Of a DNA stretch of 64,000 nucleotides, positions 19,551 through 29,149 are shown piece after piece. The position numbers and the translations under genes are program-made. This DNA comes from Methanocaldococcus lauensis (lineage in GTDB: Archaea; AGJL01; Methanococci; Methanococcales; Methanocaldococcaceae): positions 825,030 to 889,029 of the forward strand of contig NZ_LR792632.1 in the NCBI RefSeq assembly GCF_902827225.1, read 5' to 3'. Within the stretch, counting starts at the first letter, position 1. Each line of letters opens with the position of its first letter. The notes beneath the pieces were generated by a model, which was given only the letters and a program-made list of their open reading frames with translations, ran no database searches and was not told where the DNA came from.

Positions 19551-20912
19551 ATGAAAGTTATTAGAGATTCCATCCATAAAGACATATATTTGGATGAAAA
19601 TGAATTAAAGATTGTTGATAGTGAGGAATTTCAGAGATTGAGAAACATAAAACAAACAGGTTTAACACACTTAGTTTATCCGTCAGCAAATCATACAAGA
19701 TTTGAGCATTCTTTAGGAACTATGTTTATTGCATCAAAGATAGCAGAGAAAATTAATGCAGATATTGAACTTACAAGAGTTTCAGCATTATTACACGATA
19801 TTGGGCATCCTCCATTTTCTCACACATTGGAAATTTGTGGCTACAACCATGAACATATTACAAGAGAAAAACTTAAACATATGGATTTAGGAAACTTTTC
19901 AAAAAAAGACATTATTAAAACTTTAAAAAGGAAAAATTTAGAAGGAAAGATAATTTCTGGAGAAGTTGATGCTGATAGAATGGATTATTTGCTAAGAGAT
20001 AGTTATCATACAGGAACTGCCTACGGAATGATAGATTTACCAAGAATTTTAAGAAGTATAACAACCTTTGAAAGTTTTGGAAGTCCAAAAATTGGCATAT
20101 TGATGAAGGGAATTCAAGCAATTGAATCTTTGTTAGTTGCAAGACATCAAATGTATTCTGCTGTTTATATGCATCCAACAGTTAGAATAGCAGATACAAT
20201 GTTAAAAAGAGCTGTTATTGGAGAAATTCACAAAAAGAATTTAAATTTAAAGGATTTATCTAAAATGGATGACATTGATTTGGTATCATTTTTAAGAAAC
20301 TCTGAAAACTACTTAATGAATAGAATAGACAAAAGAAATTTATACAAAAATATTATAACCTACAGTTATTTTGACTTAAAACCAATAGAAAGATGGATTT
20401 TTGTTAATTTAGGAGAAAAAGAGATATTATCATTAGAGGAAAAACTTTATGAAGAATTTGGATGCGATTTATTTATTGACATATATCCAATACCTAAAAT
20501 GGAGGAACACAATGTTTATGTAATATCTGATAAGGGAGTTAATAGATTAGACGAAGTTTCTCCATTAGCTCAAAGCTTAAAACCATCCGAAATTAGACTG
20601 TGGAATATCTCTATTTACACTCCAAAAGAAAAAATTAAAGAACTTAAAGAGAACAATATAAAGGATAGAATAAATAAAATCTTAAAAGAATTGGATATGA
20701 AGATTGAGAGTAAGTTAATAGATATTTTAAAAGAATATGGGTCAATTAAAGGTAAAGGAAGATTTTTAGAGCTTGCAAAAGAAAAAGGTATGTCACCAAA
20801 AGAATTTTACAATGAACTACATAAGTTAATATTCTGTGGATTAATAAGAGAAAAATTCAACAGAAGAAAATACATTTACTGTCTAAATAAAAATTATTCT
20901 AAGTTTTTATAA
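19551..20912 (+). CDS. HD-domain phosphohydrolase (dNTPase-like)
   Basis: Metal-dependent phosphohydrolase related to SamHD1 and bacterial dGTPases. The 453 residues begin with IRDSIHKDIYLDENELKIVD and the ANHTRFEHSLGTM box. They then show the HD signature LLHDIGHPPFSHTLE near 80-95 and the second metal ligand GEVDADRMDYLLRDS. A winged-helix-like tail follows residue 390. A GGGAGAAG ribosome binding site precedes the ATG directly. The 3' end overlaps the oppositely oriented DUF99 gene by 19 bases. The substrate (dNTP or other nucleotide) is not determined by the sequence. Confidence 0.88.
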   Translation: MKVIRDSIHKDIYLDENELKIVDSEEFQRLRNIKQTGLTHLVYPSANHTRFEHSLGTMFIASKIAEKINADIELTRVSALLHDIGHPPFSHTLEICGYNHEHITREKLKHMDLGNFSKKDIIKTLKRKNLEGKIISGEVDADRMDYLLRDSYHTGTAYGMIDLPRILRSITTFESFGSPKIGILMKGIQAIESLLVARHQMYSAVYMHPTVRIADTMLKRAVIGEIHKKNLNLKDLSKMDDIDLVSFLRNSENYLMNRIDKRNLYKNIITYSYFDLKPIERWIFVNLGEKEILSLEEKLYEEFGCDLFIDIYPIPKMEEHNVYVISDKGVNRLDEVSPLAQSLKPSEIRLWNISIYTPKEKIKELKENNIKDRINKILKELDMKIESKLIDILKEYGSIKGKGRFLELAKEKGMSPKEFYNELHKLIFCGLIREKFNRRKYIYCLNKNYSKFL

Positions 20913-21463
20913 TTTATTTTTTTCAACTCTAAGAATCCTCTACCAATTATATGGGATATTCTCAAACATTCTGGAATCTTACTTTTGAGCCGTGTCTTTT
21001 TAATAATATTTTTAACAAAATCTCTATTAGTTCCAACATACTGAACATAAATATTATCCAATTTTTCAGGCTCTGGAAAACTTTTTATGAGATTTATTCT
21101 TTCATCTGCATCGTCAAAGTATTTTTTAAGGGCTGAAAATATTTTCTTCTTATTTGGATACTTATCAATAACTACAATAACTGGCTTTTTAGTTTTATTA
21201 TAAATTTCCCAGAGATTTGCTATGTTAAAGCCACCAAAAGTAATTCCAGATAAAAAAATTGCCTTTATTTTATTATAATGTTTTCCTTTTGTAATATCTA
21301 TTATTTTATCTGTGACATCCATTCCATCCTTTTTAAACTCTCTAAAATAGACACCATCAATTATTTTATTTCCCCTCATAAAAGTGCCTATCAATATACA
21401 AATTTTATCTGTTCTATTAAATGGAGCATCATCAAATCCAATAACTTCTATCTCATCCTTCAT
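20894..21463 (-). CDS. DUF99 family protein (putative endonuclease, UPF0215)
   Basis: The 189-residue protein matches DUF99, a family related to endonuclease V. Visible are the start IEVIGFDDAPFNRTD with its acidic site, GTFMRGNKIIDGVYF, the central IFLSGITFGGFNIANL and PVIVVIDKYPN. Endonuclease V-like cleavage of damaged DNA is the family suggestion, not proven here. I chose ATG 21463; a GTG three codons earlier lies in the ribosome-binding region. Its last codons overlap the convergent HD gene. Confidence 0.8.
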   Translation of the reverse strand: MKDEIEVIGFDDAPFNRTDKICILIGTFMRGNKIIDGVYFREFKKDGMDVTDKIIDITKGKHYNKIKAIFLSGITFGGFNIANLWEIYNKTKKPVIVVIDKYPNKKKIFSALKKYFDDADERINLIKSFPEPEKLDNIYVQYVGTNRDFVKNIIKKTRLKSKIPECLRISHIIGRGFLELKKINYKNLE

Positions 21464-21572
21464 AAATACCACAAATTTTAAATAGAACTATATGTATGTT
21501 AAAAATTTTTATTGTGATTTCTCAATATAAAAGTTTGGACTTTTTATAGTTTTTAATAATTAATGTGAGAGT

Positions 21573-22088
21573 ATGAACAAAAATAAAAAATGCTTCTGTA
21601 TATCTGGAAAAATAATTGGTTTAAATTTATTTGGTAAAAGATTTTCTAAAAAAATTATAAAAAAGAGGGATTTAAAAAAATACAATTTATATCTTCATCC
21701 AAGTGTAGCAGTCGATGGAATTGTTGAAAAAGACAATAAAATTTTATTAATAAAAAGAAAGAATAATCCATTTAAGAATTGTTTTGCTTTACCAGGAGGA
21801 TTTGTTGAATGTGGAGAAACCGTTGAAAATGCCGTTGTTAGAGAAGTTTATGAAGAGACTGGTTTAATAACAAAAGTAAAAAGTTTATTGGGAGTTTATT
21901 CCTCTCCAGATAGAGACCCAAGAGGGCATGTAATATCAATAGTGTTCATCTTAGACATTGTTGAAGGCGAATTAAATGCTGGAGATGATGCAAAAGAGGC
22001 ATTATTTTTTGATATATATAACCTACCAAAATTGGCTTTTGACCATAAAAAAATAATTGAAGATTATTTGAGGTGGAAGAATGGTTAA
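21573..22088 (+). CDS. Nudix hydrolase (ADP-ribose pyrophosphatase type)
   Basis: Hydrolyses a nucleoside diphosphate linked to another moiety; the M. jannaschii relative prefers ADP-ribose. The 171 residues contain the Nudix box GGFVECGETVENAVVREVYE followed by ETGL, which fits GX5EX7REUXEEXGU, near residues 75-97. An N-terminal 40-residue basic stretch precedes the first strand. GTGAGAG is the ribosome binding site. The 3' end overlaps tfs by eight bases, so the two are co-transcribed. Confidence 0.9.
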   Translation: MNKNKKCFCISGKIIGLNLFGKRFSKKIIKKRDLKKYNLYLHPSVAVDGIVEKDNKILLIKRKNNPFKNCFALPGGFVECGETVENAVVREVYEETGLITKVKSLLGVYSSPDRDPRGHVISIVFILDIVEGELNAGDDAKEALFFDIYNLPKLAFDHKKIIEDYLRWKNG

Positions 22089-22407
22089 GTTTTGTCCAAA
22101 GTGTAATAACCTAATGTTACCAAAAGATGGAAAATTAAAATGTGTTGTCTGTGGTTATGAGGAAGAAACTACTGAAAATAGCAGTAAAGAATATGAATAT
22201 AAAGAACACTTAGAGAGTAAAAAAGTAGAAATTACGGTTATTGAGGGAGAAGGTTTAGAAACATTACCAACTACAAGAATTGAATGTCCAAAATGTGGGC
22301 ACAATGAGGCATATTGGTGGCTACAACAGACAAGATGTGCCGATGAACCAGAAACAAGATTCTACAAGTGTAAAAAATGTGGTCATACTTGGAGAGAGTA
22401 TGATTAA
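22081..22407 (+). CDS. tfs: Transcription factor S (TFS)
   Basis: Archaeal homologue of RPB9/TFIIS that promotes transcript cleavage by stalled RNA polymerase. The 108 residues have an N-terminal zinc ribbon (CPKCNNLMLPKDGKLKCVVCG) and a C-terminal one (CPKCGHNEAYWW...CKKCGHTW). The catalytic loop has the acidic pair in TRCADEPETRF. The linker is Glu- and Lys-rich. Translation is coupled to the Nudix gene by overlap. Immediately after the stop is a GGGGGC-TTT-GCCCCC hairpin, which may act as terminator and belongs to the palindromic modules next door. Confidence 0.94.
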   Translation: MVKFCPKCNNLMLPKDGKLKCVVCGYEEETTENSSKEYEYKEHLESKKVEITVIEGEGLETLPTTRIECPKCGHNEAYWWLQQTRCADEPETRFYKCKKCGHTWREYD

Positions 22408-22542
22408 CCATAGAGGGGGCTTTGCCCCCTATTGGTATACCCCCGAATATTTGCCTTTTTTGTTTAATTTTGGGTATCCCAATAGGGCGAAGCCCTATGG
22501 TTTGGGATACTCCCTATGCATTGCTTCCTAAAGGAAGCAATG
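22408..22542. repeat. Cluster of three modular palindromes
   Basis: Three GC-rich hairpins occur in 135 bases: 22408-22447 (arms GGGGGC/GCCCCC, flanked by ATTGGTATACCCCC), 22471-22500 (GGGTATCCC then AATAGGGC/GCCCTAT) and 22518-22542 (GCATTGCTTCC with its complement). The same modules recombined in other orders make up the roughly 87-base elements at the distal ends of both CRISPR arrays (24102 and 61651). The first hairpin may also terminate tfs. They look like a small family of dispersed, non-coding mobile palindromes. Confidence 0.7.
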
Positions 22543-22568
22543 TCTCTTTTTTATAATCTGTCTTCCCT

Positions 22569-22927
22569 CGCTAAAAATTTTTATTTTTTTATTTAGTTGA
22601 TTTTAATTTAATATTTTTAAATTTTAGGGGATTTTATTAAATTTCGGAGGGTCTTCTATTTTGATTAATTTGAATAATTAAGTTTATTAAATTATCGCGA
22701 TTTTTAAGATAGTTTGGTTATTTGTTTTTATCTATAATTTTCCCCGATAAATAAGTTAATAATAAAAATTTAAAGAATTTTTAAGCAAATAAATAAAAAT
22801 AGAAAAGTTTATATATAAGTTCGGAGGTATATAAATAACAAGGGTTACTGACCCTCCAAACTATAACCCCCCAACAAAGAAGCATAATAAAGTAATTTTA
22901 GTCCTTAATCTCAAAAAATTATGCCCT
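22569..22927 (+). promoter_or_regulatory. CRISPR leader of array 1
   Basis: The 359-base AT-rich stretch directly before the first repeat is nearly identical to 59798-60156 before array 2, and equal in length. It holds a TATA-like TTTATATATA at 22808-22817. It also has a dyad, GTTCGGAGG 22819-22827 with CCTCCAAAC 22853-22861 (one mismatch), an inner GGGT/ACCC hairpin, and an earlier TTCGGAGGG copy near 22644. Leaders supply the promoter and mark the side of spacer acquisition. Long leader copies before arrays were the long repeats described in the M. jannaschii genome. Confidence 0.85.
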
Positions 22928-24217
22928 GTCTAAAATCAGACCCCTAAGGGGATGGAAACATTTCTTTAATATTCTCTGACACTCGTAAAACATATCCCGT
23001 TGGTCTAAAATCAGACCCCTAAGGGGATGGAAACACACTTCGACAATTGCCGCACCCATTTACATCACCTAAGTCTAAAATCAGACCCCTAAGGGGATGG
23101 AAACCAAGAAATTCTTTTAAATCTTCTAAAACATCATTATAGTCGTCTAAAATCAGACCCCTAAGGGGATGGAAACATTCTTGCTATAATGTTGCTTTTC
23201 TTTCTTTCTTTTTTGTCTAAAATCAGACCCCTAAGGGGATGGAAACTTGATAATAAAGTTTTTAAATGACCTTAAACGGTTTTGTCTAAAATCAGACCCC
23301 TAAGGGGATGGAAACTTATTTCGTATGCTACACATAAGGCAATCAATCCGTTTATATTACAATCCTCGTCTAAAATCAGACCCCTAAGGGGATGGAAACA
23401 AAAGTTATCATCAAAGAATTGGAAAAAATATTAGACAAGTCTAAAATCAGACCCCTAAGGGGATGGAAACTATTTATGTTTTAAAACGAGTGCTACAACA
23501 TAACCGTGTCTAAAATCAGACCCCTAAGGGGATGGAAACTTTTGTTTTCATACGGAATCGGTCTGATTTTAAAAGTCTAAAATCAGACCCCTAAGGGGAT
23601 GGAAACATAGAAACTGCAAAAGAAATAACCGAAAAAGGGCTTTGTCTAAAATCAGACCCCTAAGGGGATGGAAACATCATTCTAAATTTTGTTTTATTAT
23701 ATTTTGCTAAGTTGTCTAAAATCAGACCCCTAAGGGGATGGAAACTTCTTTAACAATCCTCTTGGCAACAGTTATATGCTTTTCCCCTTTGTCTAAAATC
23801 AGACCCCTAAGGGGATGGAAACAGTATTAGAAATATTAAAAATGCAATTACATTGAAAATTATCCTAGTCTAAAATCAGACCCCTAAGGGGATGGAAACT
23901 AATTTACTTAATTTTTCCTGACTAATTAACCATTTTCTAGTCTAAAATCAGACCCCTAAGGGGATGGAAACAATACTGGTTCAACTGTTTTATAACTGCC
24001 CATATATTCGTCTAAAATCAGACCCCTAAGGGGATGGAAATTATATAATGTGTAATCATAAACACTCCTATCAAGTAGTCTAAAATCAGACCCCTAAGGG
24101 GAAAATAATATTAAATTAAGAGGCATTGCTGAGCGTTAGCGAAGCAATGCATCCCGGGTATCCCAATAGGGCGGAGCCCTATGGGTTTAAAAATCAGACC
24201 CCTAAGGGGATGGAAAC
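22928..24217 (+). CRISPR. CRISPR array 1
   Basis: Sixteen full 32-base repeats are followed by a split terminal one. Repeats begin GTCTAAAATCAGACCCC and end GGGGATGGAAAC. They start at 22928, 23003, 23073, 23145, 23215, 23284, 23368, 23439, 23508, 23575, 23644, 23714, 23791, 23868, 23940 and 24010. Spacers are about 35-52 bases. The last base is C in repeats 1-15 and T in repeat 16, while array 2 always has T. The terminal repeat is broken at 24101 by a palindromic element and resumes at 24190. The CCCC-TAA-GGGG dyad would form the crRNA hairpin, and ATGGAAAC the 5' tag. The 290 bases after the array (24218-24507) are AT-rich with no gene seen. No cas gene is present in the window. Confidence 0.98.
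24102..24189. mobile_element. Palindromic element splitting the last repeat of array 1
   Basis: About 87 bases lie inside what would be one repeat. They comprise an AT-rich head (AAAATAATATTAAATTAAG), a GCATTGCT...AGCAATGC hairpin at about 24123-24150, and a GGGTATCCCAATAGGGC/GCCCTATGGG hairpin at 24156-24186. The left side reads the repeat up to AAGGGG, and the right side restarts at AAAATCAG, so roughly 20 bases of repeat flank the element on both sides as if duplicated on insertion. It has no coding capacity. The same arrangement is found in array 2. Confidence 0.7.
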
Positions 24218-24507
24218 ACATCTTCTTTAGTATTTCAACATTTTTTAATTATCCTATCTAACATCTAATTATTTAAATACTTGCATACTTCTAAAAATAT
24301 TACTTAACCTTGACAAAATCTAATTTTTGTATTACTAAATAAGAAAAATATCTAAAATTTCATACTATTATATTATAAACTTATTAAATTTATTGATTTT
24401 GTAATAAAAACTAAAATTTTTACTTATTTATTATTACTCATTTCCAAAAAATCCTAAAACCATATATTATTTTTTAATACTAAAATTAAAAATTATATTA
24501 AATAAAA

Positions 24508-25014
24508 CTATAACTTTTTCAGCTCAAAATTGTCTAAAACAAATATCTCAAAGTTATACTTTTTTGCCTTACTGATTATTTTATCATCTGAATCTAACAA
24601 ACAGAATATTATTCTAATATTCCTATTTGTTGCTATTGGAAGATTTTTTAATTTATCTAAAACTTTTGCAATTTTATCCATTTTTCTTAAAGCCCTTTTA
24701 TTGTTAGTTTCTATTTCAGCAATAATTAACTCATTATAATTTATAATAACTAAATCAGGTCTAAAACCTAAATTAGATATTTTAGTTCCAGAGGATTCAA
24801 TATATTGACTACCTTGAAACATTTCCAATAACTTTTCCCTCATATAGTTGTGATAAAAACCTTCTGAGCCAATCTTATCTCCATAAACAGCAATTTTTAA
24901 ATTTTCTATTGCCTTTTCTATTGCTTTATTTTTCAACTCTTTATTTATCTCATTAAGTTCATCTATAATCTTTAATATCCTATCTTTAACTTTTAGAGTT
25001 TCATCTCTTTGCAT
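24508..25014 (-). CDS. Putative PD-(D/E)XK-type nuclease linked to mutS
   Basis: The 168-residue protein has a helical N-terminal half (residues 1-45) and a C-terminal part that reads like a nuclease fold: GSEGFYHNYMREKLLEM, then FRPDLVIINYNELIIAEIET, with Asp87, Glu100 and Glu102 in the D...ExE arrangement, a variant of D...ExK. No cysteine cluster of Cas4 is present. Its start overlaps the end of mutS by 22 bases, so it is translated with MutS. A role as the incision partner of MutS is an attractive inference, since no mutL is near. The family is not recognised with certainty. Confidence 0.6.
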   Translation of the reverse strand: MQRDETLKVKDRILKIIDELNEINKELKNKAIEKAIENLKIAVYGDKIGSEGFYHNYMREKLLEMFQGSQYIESSGTKISNLGFRPDLVIINYNELIIAEIETNNKRALRKMDKIAKVLDKLKNLPIATNRNIRIIFCLLDSDDKIISKAKKYNFEIFVLDNFELKKL

Positions 25015-27458
25015 TTTTTCACAATTTTATCTAACTCTATCAATGCCTGTATTGGAGTTAAGTTGTTAGTATTTATATTAGCAATTTCTTTCAATAAACT
25101 TTTTACACTGCCATTCATTTCTTTATTTAAATTTTCATAAACTTCATATGCTCTATCAACAACTTCCTTAGGTAAAACTAATTCAGCAATCTTTATACCA
25201 TAACTTTCTTTACTAACTCCTCTCCTAATCTTTCTATCAAACTCTAAAGTTTCTCCCTCTATAATTCTAAAATGATAATTCTTAACTCCTTCTAAGATAC
25301 TTTCAAGTTCTGCCAGTTCATGATAGTGAGTAGCAAATAATGTTTTAGCCCCTATTTTGTGTATGTATTCAACAATAGCCCACGCTAAGCTTGTTCCATC
25401 TTTACTTCCAGTACTCTTCCCAACTTCATCCAATAGAATTAAACTTTTACTTGTTGCATTTTTTAGTATTTGCCCTACTTCTGCAATTTCAACCATAAAA
25501 CTACTATAACCCCTTGTAATATCATCTACTGTTCCAATTCTTGTGAATATTCTATCTACAACTCCAATGACAGCATATTTCGCTGGAATAAAGCAACCAA
25601 TTTGAGCCATTATAGTTATTAAGGCAGTCATTCTCAAATATGTTGATTTACCTGCCATATTAGGACCAGTTATTAATATAATTCTACTATCTTTAGTTAA
25701 TGTAACATCGTTTGGGACAAATTTAGTATTAAGTTCAACAGTTGGATGCCGCCCATCTTTAATAATTATGTCATAACCGTTATTTACCTTAGGTTTAGTA
25801 TAATTATACAATACAGAAACCTCAGCAAATGTTGCCAATACATCTAACTCTGCTATTTTTAAAGCCACTTCTCTGATTTCATCAATTCTTTCGGCAATTT
25901 TATCTCTAATTTTTATAAAGAGTTCATACTCTAAATTTTTTATTTTTTCATCGCACGCCAAAATTTTATCTTCTATTGATTCCAATTCCTCTATTGTATA
26001 TCTTTCAACATTTGATAGAGTTTGCTTTCTCTTATAATGTTTTGGAACTAACCTAATTTTTGACTTTGGAATCTCTATATAGTAGCCAATTACTGAGTTA
26101 TAGCCAACTTTTAATTTCTCTATTCCAGTATTTTTCCTTTCTCTCTCTTCAATCTCTTTAATAAACTTTTCGTGATTTTCTTTAAGTTCTCTCAACTCAT
26201 CTAACTCTTCACAAAATCCATCTTTAATTATTCCTCCATCCTTTATACTTAAAGGAGGATTTTCAACAATAGCATTATCTATAAGTTCTACAACATCATT
26301 TAATGTTTTTAATTCTTCAACTATTTTACTAAGTTTTTGAGAAGTAAAGTTAAAGTTTTTTATTTCTTCAACTGACTTTAAAGAATCTTTTAAAGCAACT
26401 AAATCCTTTGGCGTGGCTTTTTTATACTCTACTCTACTAACTATCCTCTCAAGGTCATAAACCTCTTTTAAAATCTCCCTAAGATTCTGCCTTAAAAAAC
26501 TTTTTTCATAAAGTTCTTCAACTGCCTCTAATCTCTTGTCTATTTCATCAACATTTATTAAAGGTCTCTGAATCCATCTTTTTAACAATCTACTACCCAT
26601 AGATGTTACTGTTTTATCTAAAACTTCAATTAAAGAACCTCTTCTACTACCATCAATTAAATTTTTGAAAATTTCAAGATTTTTTAAAGTTGTTGAATCT
26701 AAGATCATATACTCCTTACTGATATACTTTTGTAATCTCAATTTAATGTCTTTTACCAATAATGACTCAATAACATACTTTAAGGCGGAACCACACGCAA
26801 ATATTGACTCTTTCTCTATATCAACATCATTTAAGTTTGTTATGCACTCTTTAAGAAGGTTAATACATTCCTCCTTATCATAATAATCAGAAGATAGTGG
26901 ATGAACTACTGGAATGTTTTTCTTAATCTCCTCTATATTCTCAAAGTCTTTTGGAATTATACATTCAACAGGGGTGAATTTTAAAATTTCAGCAATAACT
27001 TCATCAAAGGTATCTACGGTTGTAGTTAAAAACTCTCCAGTAGATACATCTATCAAGGCAATTCCATACTTGCAACCTTTATATATAGACATTAAATAGT
27101 TGTTCTCTTTAGACAATAATTCTTCCTCAATTAAAGTTCCAGGAGTTATTACTCTAACAACCTCTCTTTTAACTAAACCTTTAGCCTTTGAAGGGTCTTC
27201 AACCTGCTCACATATTGCCACCTTATAACCTCTCTCAATCAACCTCTTTATATAGGGGAATACAGCGTGATGAGGCACTCCAGCCATTGGATGCTTTTTA
27301 TCTCTTGATGTCAATACAATACCAAGCTCTTTTGAGGCAATTTTAGCATCTTCATTGAATAATTCATAAAAATCTCCAACTCTGAAAAACAGTAAGGCAT
27401 CTTTGTATCTCTCTTTAATTCTATAATACTGTCTCATCATAGGAGTTAGATTTGCCAT
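24993..27458 (-). CDS. mutS: DNA mismatch repair protein MutS (MutS1 type)
   Basis: Recognises mismatches and small loops in DNA using ATP. The 821 residues show the complete MutS1 layout. The N-terminal mismatch domain has the F-x-E wedge in VGDFYELF near 33, followed by HPMAGVPHHA. Connector, lever and clamp domains follow, then the ABC domain with Walker A GPNMAGKST near 605, and LLDEVGKSTGSKDG and FATHYHELAELE. ATG 27458 is preceded by AGTGAT. MutS1 is uncommon in hyperthermophilic archaea and, as far as I know, absent from M. jannaschii, so acquisition by transfer is likely. The overlapping downstream gene is nuclease-like. Confidence 0.95.
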   Translation of the reverse strand: MANLTPMMRQYYRIKERYKDALLFFRVGDFYELFNEDAKIASKELGIVLTSRDKKHPMAGVPHHAVFPYIKRLIERGYKVAICEQVEDPSKAKGLVKREVVRVITPGTLIEEELLSKENNYLMSIYKGCKYGIALIDVSTGEFLTTTVDTFDEVIAEILKFTPVECIIPKDFENIEEIKKNIPVVHPLSSDYYDKEECINLLKECITNLNDVDIEKESIFACGSALKYVIESLLVKDIKLRLQKYISKEYMILDSTTLKNLEIFKNLIDGSRRGSLIEVLDKTVTSMGSRLLKRWIQRPLINVDEIDKRLEAVEELYEKSFLRQNLREILKEVYDLERIVSRVEYKKATPKDLVALKDSLKSVEEIKNFNFTSQKLSKIVEELKTLNDVVELIDNAIVENPPLSIKDGGIIKDGFCEELDELRELKENHEKFIKEIEERERKNTGIEKLKVGYNSVIGYYIEIPKSKIRLVPKHYKRKQTLSNVERYTIEELESIEDKILACDEKIKNLEYELFIKIRDKIAERIDEIREVALKIAELDVLATFAEVSVLYNYTKPKVNNGYDIIIKDGRHPTVELNTKFVPNDVTLTKDSRIILITGPNMAGKSTYLRMTALITIMAQIGCFIPAKYAVIGVVDRIFTRIGTVDDITRGYSSFMVEIAEVGQILKNATSKSLILLDEVGKSTGSKDGTSLAWAIVEYIHKIGAKTLFATHYHELAELESILEGVKNYHFRIIEGETLEFDRKIRRGVSKESYGIKIAELVLPKEVVDRAYEVYENLNKEMNGSVKSLLKEIANINTNNLTPIQALIELDKIVKKCKEMKL

Positions 27459-27755
27459 AATCATCACTTCATTATAATTTATTTAAAGTAAAAACAAAAA
27501 TCAAATATTTTAAATCCATTTAAATCTATAATTCTGTAAATTTTAAAACAACTATAAATTACTCAAAATTTTTCTTTAAATTCAAAACAAAAATAATTTT
27601 TAATTTATTGTTTTCAATTCAATGGCTTTGTCTTTGTAAATTAAAAATAATCGACTTAATAGTTACACTTCTGAAACCATTGTAAAGGTTTATTAATAAC
27701 CACTTTATTTATTTTAGTGTTAAAAGTTATATATAATCTTAATGGGTTGATAGGC

Positions 27756-29009
27756 ATGTTTCAAAAACCAAGAGGAACAAGAGATTTTACACCAGAGGAG
27801 ATGAAAAAAAGGAGATACATTGAGAATAAGTTAAGAGAAGTTTTTGAAAAGTATGGATATTTGGAGATATTAACTCCAACCTTTGAAAGTTTTGAGTTAA
27901 TTGCTAAAAAAACTGGGGAAGAGATTAGAAAGCAGTTATATGTGTTTAAAGATCACGGCGGTAGAGAGATGGCTTTAAGACCAGAGATGACATCTCCAGT
28001 AGTGAGATTCTACATAAATGAGTTGAAAATATTACAAAAACCTTTAAGATTGTATTATTTTGCTAACTGCTTTAGATATGAAAGACCACAGGCTGGGAGA
28101 TTTAGAGAGTTTTGGCAAATGGGTTGCGAGTTAATTGGCTGTAAAGAGCCATTAGCAGATGCTGAAGTTTTAAATTTAGCGATGGACGGTTTAATAAATA
28201 TTGGTTTAGATTTTGATGTGCATATAGGACACTTAGGAGTTTTGAAGGGAGTTTTAGAAAAGTTTAATATTAGTGAAGAAGAGGAAATTAAAATTAGGAG
28301 ATTGATAGACAAAGAGGATTATGAAAATTTAGAAAATTATTTAACTCAGATTTTAGATGAGGAAAAAAAAGATTTAATATTTGAAATACTAAAATTTAAA
28401 GGAGGTAAAGAAATTTTAGAAGAATTAAAAGAGATTTTAAAAGATTTCCCAAAATCCATTGAGGCAATAAACAACTTGGAAGAGATTTTAGAGTTTGTTA
28501 TTTATGATAAATATACTATAAACTTTGGAATTGCGAGAGGTTTAGATTACTATACTGGGATGGTGTTTGAAATTTATGGAAAAAAAGGAGCTAAGCAAAT
28601 ATGTGGTGGAGGTAGATATGACAATTTAATAGAGACATTTGGAGGAGAGCCCACACCAGCAGTTGGATTTGCGTATGGATTTGATAGAATTATGATGAAC
28701 ATTGACGATTTAAATATTGAAGAGGAGAGAATCTTAATAATTCCAATAAAAAAAGATAAGGAATTAATTAAAAAATCTTTAATTATCGCAGATAAATTAA
28801 GGAAATCTGGAAAAATTGTAGAATTTGAAATTATGGGGAGAAAATTAAAGAAAGCGTTAAATTATGCGAATGTAAGAGGATTTAAAAAAGTAATTATTGT
28901 TGGAGAGAAAGAGCTCAATGAAAATAAAGTAACTTTAAAGGATATGGTTACTGGAGAGCAGAAATTAGTTGATATTGATGAATTAACTAATTTAATAAAA
29001 ACTAAGTAA
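27756..29009 (+). CDS. hisS: Histidyl-tRNA synthetase
   Basis: Class II synthetase that charges tRNA-His. The 417 residues contain motif 1 around [12 protein letters not shown], motif 2 [16 protein letters not shown] then [20 protein letters not shown], the histidine box [14 protein letters not shown] and motif 3 [12 protein letters not shown]. The C-terminal anticodon-binding domain ends [23 protein letters not shown] 27756 follows GGGTTGATAGG; an upstream start at 27717 adds residues foreign to the family. A diverged copy of the last coding bases appears at 33266-33328, on the far side of the toxin island. Confidence 0.95.
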   Translation: MFQKPRGTRDFTPEEMKKRRYIENKLREVFEKYGYLEILTPTFESFELIAKKTGEEIRKQLYVFKDHGGREMALRPEMTSPVVRFYINELKILQKPLRLYYFANCFRYERPQAGRFREFWQMGCELIGCKEPLADAEVLNLAMDGLINIGLDFDVHIGHLGVLKGVLEKFNISEEEEIKIRRLIDKEDYENLENYLTQILDEEKKDLIFEILKFKGGKEILEELKEILKDFPKSIEAINNLEEILEFVIYDKYTINFGIARGLDYYTGMVFEIYGKKGAKQICGGGRYDNLIETFGGEPTPAVGFAYGFDRIMMNIDDLNIEEERILIIPIKKDKELIKKSLIIADKLRKSGKIVEFEIMGRKLKKALNYANVRGFKKVIIVGEKELNENKVTLKDMVTGEQKLVDIDELTNLIKTK

Positions 29010-29149
29010 AAAGATAAGCAAAATATACTTATTTAAGAAATCTTTAATTTTTAAACTTTTTTATTTATTTTAAATCGAAATATATTTTAATATTTTTAAT
29101 TTTTATTAATTATTATATTACATTATTAATCTTGTGAGGTGAATCAAGT

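Noticed and set aside
22280-22531. An 83-residue open frame overlapping tfs and running through the palindromes
   Set aside because: It is in a shifted frame of a clear TFS gene and its second half is just the translation of hairpin repeats.
23575-24041. Possible second repeat family inside array 1
   Set aside because: All repeats from 23575 on match the same 32-base unit; only the spacer at 23540-23574 resembles another repeat, and it occurs once.
24508-25014. Cas4-like or other CRISPR-associated nuclease next to array 1
   Set aside because: No Cas4 cysteine cluster, opposite orientation, 290 bases away from the array, and translationally coupled to mutS instead.
27468-27755. A hidden gene in the gap between mutS and hisS
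   Set aside because: The stretch is very AT-rich with stops in all frames, and shows only promoter-like TATA sequences.
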